Positions 41,365-55,030 are shown, counted from the first letter of the stretch. The stretch: 64,000 bases of DNA from Hsuehochloa calcarea (GCA_036346395.1 CM070599.1:2719232-2783231); one strand, 5' to 3'. Numbers and translations are program-made. Notes: generated by a model from the sequence alone, not told the origin.

Positions 41365-44300
41365 AAATCAAAGGCCCACGATCGCGTGAACGTTCGGACT
41401 TTCCGAACGTCTCGCGCAACGTGAACCGTAGGATCCAAATCAATGGCCCAGGTTAAAGGGATCACTCGAACCATTATAATCACACCGTTGCATTTGAACC
41501 GTTCGATTTCAATCCAACGGTGGAAACGTCGTCTACTTCCTCTGGTCGGAGTGCGCATCTGAGCTAGGCAATGGCGTGAGCAGAGGAGAAGCGCGCAGTG
41601 TGGAGTCACTTCTGTGGTCACCTTTAAACGGCTATCTCTACGCGCATTAAATGTCTGTCGTGCTCCTCCCTCAGAAGTCCATGATTCAACTGCTCCCGTC
41701 GCTCTATAGTGCTCTCATGGCAGTATTGACTGAGGAGAAATATCGCCGTTGCTCACTGCCATTTTCAGCAATTTAAGCTCCGTTGCTCCACCCTTGGCTT
41801 CCTTTAGCACTTCCGCAACTCCAGCTAGCACCCACAAGCTTGCTTGAGCGGCATTCCCTCGAAATCCATTCGGCCGCTATTGTCGGATTTGGAGCTTCGG
41901 TGGAGTCGGTGCAGCAGGCGTTTTCTCCTTCGAGTCTTTGCTCCCTCTGCTCCCCCTTTACTCTCTGAAGATTAACCCTCACTCATTTTGGTTCAATTTG
42001 CTCAGGGTCGAACTGAATTTGGATTTCCCCAATTTCAGCTGAAATCTGCATTCTTCCTCGCCCGAGCCGTCTCGACTCTCCTCGGTGCATTCTTTGCGCT
42101 CAGGTAACTCCTCTTTAGTCCCTAGTGAGTGCGCTTTGCTCTCTTGAACCGCGGTGGCGCATCGCCGTTTTCGTTTTGGTCATTTTGGCCGCTTGTTCTC
42201 TCCGGCTTGCGCGTTACGGACCACGCGCCAAATCCATTGGCACCATTGGGTGCGCAATGATGTTTGGAACCCATTTTGGGCACTTGCTCGCACCGCCGTG
42301 GCAAGAGCCGTCGGCGGCGAGCCGTTCTTCCCCGTCATTTTTGCCGGACGAAAATAGGGATGAGTTCTGAACTTGAGTCGATTTGGACCGTCGATCCTTA
42401 GATCTACGGCCCACATTCGAGCGGAAATTTGAATTCGTCGCGCGTTTCGGTATGTGGCCCGTTGGATCCAAGATCAACGGACCTGATTCGAGTTCGCGTG
42501 GGTCGTTGGATCCAGGATCAACGGCTCATGTGCGGGTGAACGTTCGGACCGTCCGAGCGTCCGGATCCACGTGGACCGTTGGATCCAGATCCAACGGTTG
42601 ACGTTTAGGGTTCGGGGCAGCGCGCACGCGTCGTCCGAGGAATTTGGACCGTTGGATCCAAGATCAACGCTCCAAGTTCGGCCACGTCGATTCTCATTTC
42701 TGATTTTCCCGAAAGGATTTATTTGTCAACTGAAAAATGTAGTTAACTTGTAAAAGGTATAACTATTTTATTTTAATTCCTTTTCGGGTGATTCAAATTT
42801 TGTTAGTTATGTTTTTAACTAAACTTTAATCTAAAAATATTTCCAACCTCAGTATAGCTCCAGAAAATTTTGCTAATAAATAGTAGCATTTATGATTTGT
42901 AAAAGCAGAGCAAAATTAATTTGGTCATATCTTTCGCATTAGAATCCAAATCAATTGGTTCTTGTTGCTAAATTCTTTATAAATCATGCTCTTGCTACTG
43001 TAAAATTTTCAGAATTTTTGGAGAAATTTTTCTGTTGAGTCTTTGTGTTTTCTTCGTTCTTATCGGTTCTTTTTCGCTTTCTCGTTAGGATCCGAAGAGC
43101 ACGTTGACAATATAATTGATCCTCGGTAACATCTTGACCCACAAAGCGAATAAGCGGTTTGATCATGTTAATCCCATTATTTTTTTCAAGTCTAATATAT
43201 TGATTTCAACTTGTATGTATGCATTGCTATTTTGTTGTTAAATTATGGTTAGTATCCTATAGTTGCATAATCTGTAGGACTTGTTTATCCTCTACTACCA
43301 TGAGCCTAGGTTATTTGCTATGATTTGAGTTCGATGGATGAGCTCTTGTCATTTAGTAGAATACGAATTGATTGCTTAGAAATGCTTAGTTTCGGTAGCA
43401 ATGGGCGATCATCGATTTTAGTCGATGATCTTGATCACACATCTAAATATTATTCCATTATGTCTAGTACTTGTGCTTTGTTACTTTGTAAAGTCAAAAA
43501 CTGAAAATAAAATTATTTTAGACTTGGGCACAATGGTATGTTGGTGTGATCTGTTGGTGTGAATGGAATGGTGCCTAGGTCATCAAGGACCAGAGTTACT
43601 TGTGTCACTAAGCCAGCGCTTATGCGTGCTAACCACGCGAGAGGGATATGGGACCTCTCTTGACTAAGTACTTTGGCGTGTGTTATCTCAGAGTCGCGAG
43701 GAGGGTTGTGTGTGTTGTGTGTAAAAGGATATGTGTTCTTGTGTTGGGTGTGCGGTGGTGGAGATTCGGGTAGGCTCTCCACCTCGAGGAGCATTGTAGT
43801 TGTCAAGGCTTTACTGCGACGGGTAGTTGACCGAGGCTTTACAATGACTCCGACACAGCGTATGGGTTTCTATCCATACAGGCGGCTCGTGGTTAATACA
43901 CAATATTGGAAATGTCTCGTAGGACTTAGTGTCTTAGGCATACCTAAGGAAGTGTGCTTAATAGCTTGGCAAAAGCGATGCAGCGTGTGGGTACATTGGT
44001 ACACCTGCGGTATAAAACTATTCGAATAGCCTCGTCCTAGGTTATGGACATGCTTGGTAAGGTCGTGCAAGAACTAGACTACAACCTTTTAAATTAAAAT
44101 TTGACATGGTTAGTATGAATGGGTAATTCATGCTATTGTTGTGGTGACTATTGGGTTAGTCCCTTCCAGGATTGTTGTTGTCATCTATCTAATGTTATAT
44201 TGTTGTCATTTTCGGTTATTTGAACATTAAAAATAGATTTGTCAACTTGCTTTTAAATGTACTACATTATTGCAAATAAACATTGCTTTGTCTTTGAAAA

Positions 44301-44845
44301 TAAAACATCTGACCTCCACTTAAATAAGCTTGCATGTAGCATATGTATAGGTCTGTTACTCTACACGTAAGTCTTGCGGAGTACAATTTTTGTACTCATT
44401 TGCTTTGCTTAACTATTTGTTGCAGAGGAGGAAGGTGAGCCCCAAGGGCCTTACTTTTGTGAAATGTGCTGTGGATTCGACGACTAGCTTGGCTGTCCGG
44501 TCGGTTGCCTTGTGGGTTAAAGGCACACTGATTGGCTCTTTTGGTTTATGGCCATCTTATGGCACTTGTGCTTCCGCTGTTAAATTTCTATATGTATATG
44601 TCACTTGGCCGGTCGGCTTCTCTTTTGTAATAACTATCCTTTATTTATGTTAACTTCTGGTTTGTTGCTTGCTTCGGTTCTATGTGAATGAATGGAATTG
44701 ATGCATGAATTTTGTAAAGAGGTGTGTATACTGTATTTTTGGGAAGTATACATGTCTCGAAGACACGGGTTATTTCGTTTGTGATGCTAGGGTCAATTGG
44801 TGACTAAGCATTACAAGACCAATAATCCGGGGTCCTCACAAAGTT

Positions 44846-44860
44846 TGGTATCAGAGCCAT
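44846..44860 (+). other. Primer-binding site of the Tekay-like element
   Basis: TGGTATCAGAGCCAT begins five bases after the LTR end (CCTCACA). It is complementary to initiator methionine tRNA and fixes the strand and the LTR boundary. Confidence 0.85.
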
Positions 44861-45607
44861 ACTGACTGTAGTAACCCAAGCTTGGTCGTCTTTAGGATAT
44901 TTTGGAAAACCCTAATTTCAAAGTGTCAAATGATTTATGAAAGCTTAGGTAATTCTCAGATTTTACTCCTTACCTATCTTAGCTTTCTCCTCTCATCTTA
45001 CTCTAATTTGAGTTTAAAAATGGTTTACCTCTCCTTTCTTCAAAAATAGTGTTATCGTTTAATTGGGGTTTTGGGAACTAATGAGTTTGGCAAATTGAAG
45101 TGGTGGCTGCCCTCTACAAGGTTTTGAAGTTTCTGGAATGGATAGATTCGACTAGAAGCTTGGATGCAAAACCTGGACAGCGATCTTTCAATTTCTGGAC
45201 AGCAAGCTCAAAGGTTCTAAATGGGGTAGAAAATGAGAGGTTAATCAACTAAAACTTGTGGGAATAGAAGGGTAAGATGTGATACTAGTTAGCTATGTAT
45301 CTAACACTAATTTCGCTGAGTTAACCTTGCTCTTTAGTGGTATTAGATCTTACGTGATATTCTGATTTTTATCTTCTCAATCAATTACTCGTTCATTCAA
45401 TACGGGTTAGTTGTGCGGGAAATTGAGCTTTGGTTTGGTGATTCATTGCGGTTTTTTGGAGTCTTTTTATAAGCATGGTTAAGTTTATACACTTGCTATT
45501 TTCGGCTTTCGATTAGGGTGATATTCCATTTCCCTAGTCGTTAGCTTTTCGCTTTCTATCGGCTTTGTTGCCAGGTCCTGTTTTTAACCCAAGTATCTTG
45601 TAACAGG
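44861..45607 (+). other. Tekay-like 5' untranslated leader
   Basis: No coding seen. This is the leader between the primer-binding site and gag, where packaging signals usually lie. Confidence 0.5.
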
Positions 45608-46600
45608 ATGGCGAGCGCACTTTCATGCGATCAAGGCGGTCGGTGGTTCGGACGAGGATCTTCCTCCTCCTCAGACCATGGCGAGGTCCTTCTTGGTCGG
45701 CGCAACCGTGCGGAAGGCCGGAGGTTCTTACGGGCGTCATCGCGCGCAACACTTCCACCCTTACGGTGCTTGGGATCCGGGCAGGGGGACACCAACAGCG
45801 CGTGGGTGACTCGCGGAGTTTCTTGGACCCGGCCCCCACGTTCTCGGTCGAGGACCCACTTGGCCTTGAAGAAGGCGGCCGTGCGGTTGGCGAAGCCGCA
45901 TAAGCGCAGATGCGAGGAGCACGAGAAGGAGCTGTTCGCATCGCACCGGTGGAGGTGCGGCTTTGTCTTGGTGGGAGAGCTTTCGCCATGCGGCTGGCAG
46001 CCACACCGTCACTGTGAGGAGTTCGCGCATCCTTCCGTCAGTCACATTCCTTCCGGCTGATGAGGTGAAGAAGGAGTTCTTATCGCTCGAGACAAGGGCA
46101 TTTCTCGATTCTGAGTACATGCGAGTTCAACCATTTAGCTCGTTATGCTCGGAAGAGGTGGCCACCGATGAGGCCAAGCAAGAGAAGTTCAAGGATGGTT
46201 TGTGCGAGGAGCTTGGGACAAGCTATCTATCGTCGACTTCCACGATTTCCGGACCTTGGTGGACAAGGCCATCGTCGCCGAGCACTCGGGGAGAGCACAT
46301 GTGGATTCATAGCGTAAGTGGGAGGCCCACAAGTCCTCTAGGGCGACTATCCCGCTTGATCGGTCTCGGGGTCGCGTCGTGACCCGGCACCCAGGGCCGT
46401 CGGCTTGCCCCTCGTCCTTCGCAGGCCGTGCCCCAATCACGTGCACCTGCGAGTCAGCAGGGTGGCCCCCGCAGCCCAGCCGCCGGAGTCACTTGCTTCG
46501 CCTGCAACAAGAAGGTGCATTATGCGAACCAATGCCCTAAGAAGGCAGGAGGCGACCCCTCGTCCTAATGGAGGGCGGGCAAGGAGGTGGTTCTTCTCGG
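45608..46600 (+). pseudogene. Tekay-like gag
   Basis: Starts with ATG 45608 (the frame then shifts). FLDPAPTFSVEDPLGLEE appears near 45821, EEFAHPSVSHIPSG at about 46019-46060, KKEFLSLETRAF (46067), EEVATDEAKQEKFKDGL and a C-x2-C-x4-H-x4-C zinc knuckle (CFACNKKVHYANQC, 46494-46535). This is the gypsy capsid and nucleocapsid. At least three frame changes break the capsid part; the zinc knuckle keeps all four ligands. Confidence 0.82.
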
Positions 46601-48114
46601 GACACGGAGATAGTCCACTTACCCAAGGCGTGGGTAGTGGTCGCGTCAACCTCATCTCGGCGGAGGAGGCACGGGAGGCACCGGCGTTGTCTTTGGGTAC
46701 ACTTCTGTTAACTCTCATTACGCTCTTGTTTTGTTTGATTCGGGAGCATCTCATTCTTTATTTACGAGTCTTTGCTGCTATTAGTGAACTCCTTTTTACT
46801 CCATTGTTGGTCCCATTGCTCATTCGCTCTCGGGTTCGGAGTTGAGAGTGAATCGAGTGTAGGGATGTTCCAATTGAAATTGAGGGTGGGATTCTTAGCA
46901 AATCTTATCCTCCTCCATTCATAAGTCTAGATGTAATTCTTGGTATGGATTGGTTGTCTCACCATAAGGGACAAATCGATTTAGCCAAGTGTGTCTCTCT
47001 ATCTAGTCCTTGAGCGGCGGGTTAAGCTTTTCACCGAAGGCTGCTAGGTCCACATCTTTTCGCGCAGGCGAAGCCCTCTCTAGATATTAGTGAAGTCCCA
47101 GCGATTCGTGACTTCATTGATGTTTTTCCTGAAGATCTTTTAGGAATGCCACCAGTTCGAGACCTCGAGTTTGTCATTGAGTTGGTTCCGTATCGCCCGA
47201 TTTCAAAGAGGCATTATCGGATGCCACCGAGCGAGTTGGTGGAATTGAAGAAGAAAGCTGAGTGAGCTGCAAGAAAAAGGTTTTATCCGCCTAGCTCATC
47301 TCCGTGGGGTTGTCTGCAATCTTCGTAAAGAAGAAGGACAATACTTTGCGCATGTCGTTGATTACCGTCAAGCTTAATGAGGTAGCGGTAAGAACAAGTA
47401 TCCATTGCCCGCATTGATGATCTCTTTGATCGATTAAGCTGAGCTCAGTATTCTCAAGATTGATTTGAGAGTGGGATATCATCAAGTTCGGATCACGACT
47501 GAGGATATTCAAAAGCGGCTTTCTCTACTCGCTCTGGCTTGTATGAGTACACCGTCATGTCATTTGGCTTAACCAATGCTCCTACTTTGTTCATGAACCT
47601 CATGAATTCGGTATTCATGGAGTATTTGGATAAGTTTGTCGTGGTCTTCATCGATGATATTCTTATCTATTCCAAGGATGATAAGGAACATGATGAGCAT
47701 CGAGGCTTGTGTTAGGCAAGCCGTGAGCACCGTTGTATGCAAAGTTCGACAAGTGCGCGTTACGGTTGAAGAAGTGGCCTTCTTGGGTCATGTTCTTTCG
47801 GCGATGAGGCGTGGCCGTTGATCCTAACAAGATCGTGATGTTCTTTCATGGTGTCGACCTACTTGATGCTTAGAAGTGCGGAGTTTTCTTGGTTTAGCGG
47901 GATATTATCGTTAAGCTTTATCGAGAACTTCTCCAAGATCGCGGCCGATGTGGAGTTGCTCAAGAAGGACAAGAAGTTCTTGTGGTCGATGCTTGTGAGA
48001 AAGCTTCCAAGTACTTAAAGCGTTTGACCACGCTCCGTCCTCGTTCTTCCGATATTCATCAAAGCGATATCTTTTGCGATGCTTCTCGTCGAGGACTTCG
48101 GTTGTGTCCTCATG
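46601..48114 (+). pseudogene. Tekay-like pol, protease to RNase H start, truncated
   Basis: The protease motif LFDSGASHS lies at about 46731-46757. Reverse transcriptase runs from DVFPEDLLGMPPVRDLEF (47120) through YHQVR and VMSFGLTNAP to catalytic FIDD (47647-47658). RNase H starts with SDIFCDASRRG (48063), and the frame is then cut by the copia LTR at 48115. Stops and frame changes occur (near 47262 and 47700). Integrase and any chromodomain are missing here, presumably displaced beyond the window. Confidence 0.85.
48110..48114. repeat. Presumed copia target duplication, left (TCATG)
   Basis: The five bases before the copia LTR. The partner copy should lie where the Tekay pol resumes, outside the window. 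Confidence 0.4.
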
Positions 48115-49879
48115 TGTTGGACCGAAAAGGCGACTAGAGGGGGTGAATAGAGCACGCTCACTTTTTCCCAAATAATGAATTCAACACAATTTCACTCCAA
48201 TAGCTATGATGAAGCTATGAAGATCAATATACCGATCTGTGGAAGACTAGTATTGAATCAATTAAATCCCTAAGCAAAATAACAAAATCAACTAAGATTG
48301 CAAACTCACAGCACGGGCGGTCTGACCGCTGGACCCAAACCAGTCGGACCGATTGCGGGCGGTCGGCCGGCGTTGTCTTGGCGGTCGGACGCTCAAATCG
48401 GTCGGCCGGTGATGATGGCGATCGACCGGCCGACTCGAAACCGATCTGCAATGATAAAAATCAGCCGATGCGAAGTTGCAATTAGGTGAAACTTTTGATT
48501 CTCAACTCCAATCTTTATGAAACTTTGCACACACCTTCTATATGCTATTGAGGACCTATTCTAATCGAATATTATGATAATTCTTTAAACGATCTTGAGC
48601 AATTGCCAATTGATTAACGAAGGTCTAAAGCAGGGCAAGAACGAAAACTTGATCCTAAAGCTTGTTCGTGAGAGATTGATGATCAAGATGATGCTAGATA
48701 GATTCACACATATCACAGCAAGCTAATTCACGTGAAAGAATCAATCATAAACTCGCGGATCAAAGAAAGCCCTAAAATCACGCAATCGAAAGCAAGAACG
48801 AAAAGAGACTTATCTCAAGCAAACCTTGCATAGATTAAGAGCGTGATCGTCATCATTGGATTACACCCACCCATCATGGATCGATGGTCAATCCAAGATC
48901 ACGAAATTCTCCTCAAACCATGAAAAGCCCTAGCCTCCACCTCAACTCCCCCTAAGCCAATTAGGGTTTGAAAGCGACAAAAGAGATGAAAAACAGCGAG
49001 AGCAAGGGGTACAGCCACCACCTCCTCCTATTTATAGTGGAGGCCTAGAACTCCTAGGGTTTGACTTAATTGGACTCCCGTTACGGCCCACTAACAAGCG
49101 GGTCACACACGCATGCGCCATAAGCGCCGTCTTTAACCTTTTGACCTAAACCGCTTCACCATGCACCATGGATTTGCCAATAGGTCACCCTTGTCCATCT
49201 TGTGTCACGCTTGAGTCGTTGACCTCACCCGGCATCGTCGATCGTTCTGGACCTCAACTCTCCAAGTCTAGTCCGATCCTCCTCGTGGTTGACCGTCGTT
49301 GACCACCAAGCAACTGCACAACCACAGACAAGCAAACACGAATTCGGGAACAAGTTCTTCACAACTTGACCCATGTTAGTCAAAACATGCATCATGCAAA
49401 CAATATGCCACGATACCAATGACTTTGACCTAACAAATCAACATCGCCACGAAGTTGGCGGCGTTCAAGTCATTACGGTCGACCGCTCCGGTGAGCGGTC
49501 GGACCGCTTATGGCGGTCGGACCGCCCCTGGGACTTAGCGAATTTTAACCCACAAAATCGAAACCTTCGGAAACTTTAAACCAATAGAACTTTTCTTGGA
49601 GACTCCAAAAATCATGAGACCAAGTGCATTGGGATCCCCTCACTTGCCTACAACACCTATTTTTGGCCCACTCGTTTTGACCACTTTGGTCACGCCCGTC
49701 CGACCGCCCCACATGGCGATCAAGCCGGTTTGGGACGATCGGACCGCCGTGCAAGGACCGGTCGGACCGCCCTGACGATAAGCGACACTTTGTCGAAAAC
49801 GTGAAACGACAAACCGTAAACGCCATTGCCAATTGTCACATCATCCTAAGATCTGGAACATATCCCCATGAAATCCACA
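48115..49879 (-). repeat. Minus copia 3' LTR (1765 bp)
   Basis: Edges are TGTTGGACCG (48115) and ATCCACA (49879). It contains GGTCGGACCG-type motif clusters at 48310-48450 and 49485-49780, and a TATAAATA box on the minus strand near 49035. Confidence 0.88.
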
Positions 49880-51740
49880 ATCTCCCCCTTGATGAAAACA
49901 TTGGCAATTATCCAGAAAATGTAAGTAAGAGGTTTGAAAACGAGTTTACTCGCAGTTTTTGCACAAAGGCACAACTTGGTCCATAAGCAAGAAAAAGCAA
50001 TGTAAATGACCAAGCTGGCATCAGAATAGTATAGGCATGTGAGACAAGGCAAAAGTAAGCATAAAAACTTTGATTTCCAGAAAAGGGTCAAAATTCTCAC
50101 ATAAGGTCCATATGAAAGAACAATTGTTCAATTGACCTATGATCATTGTGAGGATAAAAGAATGCAATTCAAGTTCAGAATATACAATAAGACAATAAGA
50201 CAATAAGAATGCAACTCAAGAACTCCCCCTCACTATGATCCTCAATTTTCAAATTTTCAGTTTCTCCCCTTTGTATAAACTTCTCCCCCAACAAAGAAAT
50301 ATATTCTCATTAACACATTAACACATCTTCTCTTCTCATTTAACACATCTTCTCCCCCTTTGACAATGGATTCATCAAGGAATCACGCATTCCTCTCATC
50401 CAGAGATAACAAATATAGAAAAAAGAAAGAAGAAGAAACAAAAGAAGCGTAAAGAGAAATATGCATGAAATGCAATGGAGTGGCTTCAATTTTTTTATTT
50501 TTTTATTTTTGATTACAAGAAGCTTTGGAGATTACCCAAAAGAGCAAGCTAGTATCTCTAATATTGCACAAACAGCATATCAACCCTGACAGCGCTAGCA
50601 AGATCATGGTAAGACATATATATCAAAGCTAAGCACAAAGGCTCAAAAGTAAAGCAGTAGATTTGATCAATTTAAGCAACGCTTCAAATTCAGCAAGTTC
50701 AACAACAGGGATCCTAAAGTGAAATTGGCCATGTCAAAATGTCAAAGTGAGATCAAAAATCTAACAAAGACCACATTAAGAGTCAATCAAGTCCGTATTG
50801 AATCATTTTGCTCAATATTTTATAGCGCCCATTTGTCAACATTTTCTCATTTGCATTGAATATTGAAGTTGACTAATGATCTAACTTAGTGACAAGATCT
50901 TGGACTAGGAGCCATCCACAAACTCATCCTAAGCTTCGACCAAAAGTTGATTAAAGGTATATCTTAGTAAAGAAGATCACGGACTAGGAGCCATCCACAA
51001 ACTCTTTCTAAGCTTCTCAAGGCGACAAATCTTGAGGTTCATGTCATTTTTACAAGCGGTCCCCATGAGATCGTCACAGTTCATCAAACTATCTCCAAGT
51101 TCATGTCATTTGACAAGCGGTCTCGTAAGAATAGTTTGGCACAATTTAAGCATAAGACAATCTTGATTTTCATTTTCACATGAGCAGTTTTAGAATCTCA
51201 AGAACACAAAAGCTCAAGTAATGGTCAATTTTAGATCAAAGAGCTAACAAAGCAATTACAGCAGGGGCCAATGTCACAAGAGGAGCACTAATTAGCAACT
51301 CGCTAAAACATCCACAAATTGCAATTTCTTAATTTGAGTTGTTTAAAGGTTCTAGCTCATATAGCAAAGACTTAGCTACACATGTAAAAGCATGATAATT
51401 CTATCAAGTCAAAGAACTAGACATGACATTGAGCAAGAATTGAAATACAAAAGTTCCAAAGGGTAATAGGCAAAGCTTCATCAATTTTAAAAGATAAGCG
51501 AGAAAATCTTATATTACAATACATCTTTTGGATTTTTCATACCACTTGTTGAACTTGTTGGATTTTCATATGAATGCAATATGATACAATGAGATGCAAT
51601 AAAAAGCCTAAAACCTAAAAAGCTCAAAAGATCACTAAGTTCGAAAAAGAACAATAAAAGATCAAAAGAACAAGGAAAGATTAGAAAGATCAAACTCCCC
51701 TCAAACCAACCCATAAGGATAAATTACTCTAACTCGCTTC
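49880..51740 (-). other. Minus copia 3' spacer with several purine tracts
   Basis: No ORF of note. The primary polypurine tract is at 49880-49893 (minus strand AAGGGGGAGA). Further GGGGGAG-type tracts occur near 50224, 50266, 50285 and 50352. Two copies of a GATCTTGGACTAGGAGCC / GATCACGGACTAGGAGCC block lie near 50897 and 50974. The corresponding spacer of the plus copy begins at about 63500. Confidence 0.65.
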
Positions 51741-54700
51741 TTAAGGAGGAAAATGCTGGTTTGATCTAAAGGTTTGGTAAGAATATACGCCAATTGAGCT
51801 TGGACTCTCTGAAGTGCATCACAATATCTCCTTTTTCAACATGATCTTTAAGGAAGTGAAAGCGAATGTCTATGTGTTTAGTCCTAGAATGTTGCCTTTG
51901 GTTTTTAGCAATATTAATAGTAGAAGTGTTATCACGAGAAAGAGGAACACTAGCAAAGTTTAACCCATAATCTTTCAAAGTGGGCGTCATCCACAAAATC
52001 AGCTCTGACAACTAGCGGCGACTACATACTCCGCTCAATGATGGATTGTGCAACAGAAGCGCTTCCTAGAAGACCAAGATACAAGAGAAGTGCCTAGGAA
52101 GTGACAGGTGCACGAGGTACTCTTCCTATCTAGCAAACGACCCGCAAATCGAATCGAAAAACCTCTAATGGACAAAGTGAAGAGCGGGAATACCAAATGC
52201 CATATAAGAGGGTAGAGTGTAAATACGAATATGCGCTTAACGGCTTGGCGATGGGAAGTTCTCGGAGGCGCTGAAATCTTGCACAAAGGCATACCGTGAA
52301 GTGAATGTCGGTCTCGGGCCGTCAAATCTGAAGGAGCCGATCATGTTGCGGTACTCGCGTTGATCCACGACTTCTCCTTCCTCATCCGGATCCAAAGCGA
52401 TCGAAGTTGCCATGGGAGTGGAAATTGGCTTGCAGTCACCCATGTTGAAGCGTTTAAGTAGATCTTTAGTGTACTTCGTCTGATGGATGAAAGTTCCTTC
52501 CTTGCATTGCTTGATTTGAAGTCCCAAAAAGTAATTAAGCTCTCCCATCATACTCATCTCAAATTCCACGGACATAGTGTCGAGAAAAGTGGAAACAAGA
52601 GAATTAGAGGAACCACCAAAATAATATCATCCACGTAAATTTGAGCAAGCGAGGAAGTCATTATTCGTCTAAGAATGAATAGAGTTTTATCCACTTTACC
52701 CATCTCAAAGTTATTTTTAAGCAAGAAGGTCTTAAGTCTATCATACCAGGCTCTAGGGGCTTGTTTAAGACCATACAATGCTTTAGATAGCTTGAAGACA
52801 CGATTTGGATATTTAGGATCCTCAAAACCAGGGGGTTGCTTAACATACACTTCCTCATCTATGAAACCATTTAAAAGGCACTTTTAACATCCATCGATAT
52901 AATTTAAAACCTTTTGATGCAGCAAATGCAAGCGAGAATGCGAATGGCTTCTAGTCTAGCAACAGAGCAAATGTCTCATCAAAATCTAACCCCTCAACTT
53001 GGTGAAACCACAGGCTACCAATCGGCCTTATTTCTAACCACAGAACCATCCTCACCTTGTTTATTCTTAAACACCCAGCGGGTTCCTATAACATTATGAC
53101 CACTAGGGGTTCTACTAGGTTCCAAACTTTGTTTCTTTCAAAATTCTCTAACTCCTCATGCATGGCATTTACCCAGCTAGAATCGGATAAAGCATGTGAT
53201 ATATCGCGGGGTTCAAAAGAAGCAACAAAAGCCGAATGAGAGTAGAGATTTGGATCATTATACAGGCGAGTGACTCGCTCATGTAGATTACCTATTATAC
53301 ATTCAGGAGGATCTTTGTCTCTGAATCGAAGTGGGCGCCGGGTGAGATGTCGTTTCTTCGACCTCCGCAGTCTGCTGCGATGATGATGATGCAGCGAGAG
53401 CCTCAGCGAAGGTGAAGTAGGCGTGGCGAGTTCTTGTATAAATATGGGCGCCTCGGCGGCGAGATGAGGAATGACATTAACCGTCCTCATCTTCCTCCAC
53501 AAAAATGCTCTCTGTCACTGTAAATCATCTGTAGCAATTGATCTAGCTCGGGGCTAGTCTCATCAAAAGTGACATTACAAGTCTCTGAATAATGTTAGTC
53601 TCGTGTTAAAACTCGAAAACCCTCGAATGAGCGGGATAACCCGAAATACCCCATCAAAAGTTCTTGATTCAAATTTATCTAAATTGCTGTCTTAAGGATA
53701 AAACACTTTGATCCAAAAACTCGAAAATGCGAAACAGAGGGTTTTCTACCAAAACGAAGCTCATAAGGAGTCTTGCCTAAAGAAGGTCTCAAAAGACACG
53801 ATTTGCAATATGACAAGCGTAGCAATAGCTTGACCCAAAATCTTCTCGGTGTGCTATACTCATCTAGCATCGTCCTAGCCATTTCGACCAAGGTCCTATT
53901 CTTCCTTTCCACCACACCATTTTGTTGAGGGCGTGTGGAGAGGAAGCGATGCTCAATACCACGCTCGGCACAAAAAGAAGCAAAAGAAGCATTTTTGAAC
54001 TCCGTGCCATTATCACTACGAATCGCTCTCAAAGCACCAGGAAGCTCAGAAGCCAAACGAAGAACAAGATCATGAAAATAACCAAAAGCTTCATCCTTTG
54101 AAGTAAGAAAGAACACCCAAGTATATCTAGAAAGATCATCGACTATGACAAGAATATACCATTTTCCACCGATGATGGGACTCTAGCGGGACCAACGGTA
54201 TCCATATGAAGCAAGCATGTCACAGTCCGTCGATCATAACCATAGTCCTGAGAAGGGTGTGGCGGCAACTTGTTTGCCATGCACGCAAAAGCGCATATCT
54301 GACATCTTTGACGACTTTGAGCTTAGGCAAACCTCTCATGAGATCAAGGTTGCTAACTCGCGTCAAATGATCAAAACCAATGTGCCCCAAACGTCGATGC
54401 CAAAGCCAGAAATCAGAAGAAGATGTAAGCAAACATTTAAGAGATCCAGCAAGAGATTCTGAAAAATCAGCTCCAAAGATTCTACCAACTCTAGAGATTC
54501 CAAACACAAGCTCACCGGTAGAATCAAGCACCACGACAAGCATTTTCTTAAAAACCGTCTCATAGCCATCATCAAGAAGTGAGAAGCGAAAGGAGATTAT
54601 ACCTAAGCTTGTCCACAAGGCGACATCCTTTAGAATGAATTTGTTGTTCACCCTAATTGATCCTGTTCCTTCAATTCGCCCTTGTGTATCATCTCCAAAG

Positions 54701-54990
54701 GTGATGAAGTCATCACTGTTGCTCGCGTAAAAGAGGTGAACCATTTTGAGTTCGGTCATGTGGCGTGAACATCGGAGTCAACGAACCACGTGTTCTTCCC
54801 TTTCGCGGTAATCACGAAAATCAAGGAGCAAAAGAGCGATGTGTCTCAATCTTGGGATTAGATAGACAAGATTTAGGAATCGATCTTGAGACACGCGTCT
54901 GCAAGGAGTATACACACGAAGTACTATCCTTGATTTCATTTAACATTCGGTTATGAGCAATGTTTAAATTAAAATGAGACTTGAAGCTGT
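51741..54990 (-). pseudogene. Minus copia pol (protease, integrase, RT, RNase H)
   Basis: Minus strand: degenerate protease with WFVDSDVHAT (about 54785; the family norm is DSG), the segment FITFGDDTQGRIEGTGSI (54700), GAG_pre-integrase HRRLGHIGFDHL (54400), integrase with AIRSDNGTEF (about 54015) and QQNGVVERKNRTL (about 53905), reverse transcriptase with QPPGFEDP (52840), ALYGLKQAPRAWYDRL and catalytic YVDD (52637-52626), and RNase H with SRTKHIDIRFHFLKDHVEKG (51890-51830). Frameshifts occur throughout. The integrase catalytic block is intact in places; the copy as a whole is defective. Confidence 0.88.
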
Positions 54991-55030
54991 CCATGGTGGT
55001 CGTACGGCGTTGGCTGTGATCTGGCCGGCG

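Larger units (their letters stand above)
27196..44840 (+). repeat. Tekay-like 5' LTR, split by the TAT element
   Basis: Segments 27196-27870 and 41370-44840 are one LTR. Sequence before the insertion (GGCCCACGATCGCGTGAACG) occurs again just after it (41371-41392), probably an internal duplication within the LTR, since the target duplication itself is only AAATC. The right segment has repeated GTTGGATCC...CAACGG blocks (42380-42680), themselves near-palindromes, and GC-rich promoter-like sequence at 41870-42320. Confidence 0.8.
27196..48114 (+). mobile_element. Del/Tekay-like Ty3/gypsy element, 5' LTR to mid-pol
   Basis: The LTR starts TGTAACATCCC at 27196 and ends CCTCACA at 44840, followed by a primer-binding site, gag, protease and reverse transcriptase. 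The TAT element (27871-41364) sits inside the LTR; net LTR length is about 4.1 kb, as for Del/Tekay chromoviruses with very long LTRs. Pol stops at 48114 in the RNase H region, where a copia element is inserted. The rest of pol and the 3' LTR are not in the window and should lie past 64000. Confidence 0.82.

Noticed and set aside
42122..42601. Overlapping ORFs on both strands in the Tekay LTR
   Set aside because: Located between LTR landmarks and composed of palindromic GTTGGATCC blocks; base-composition shadows.
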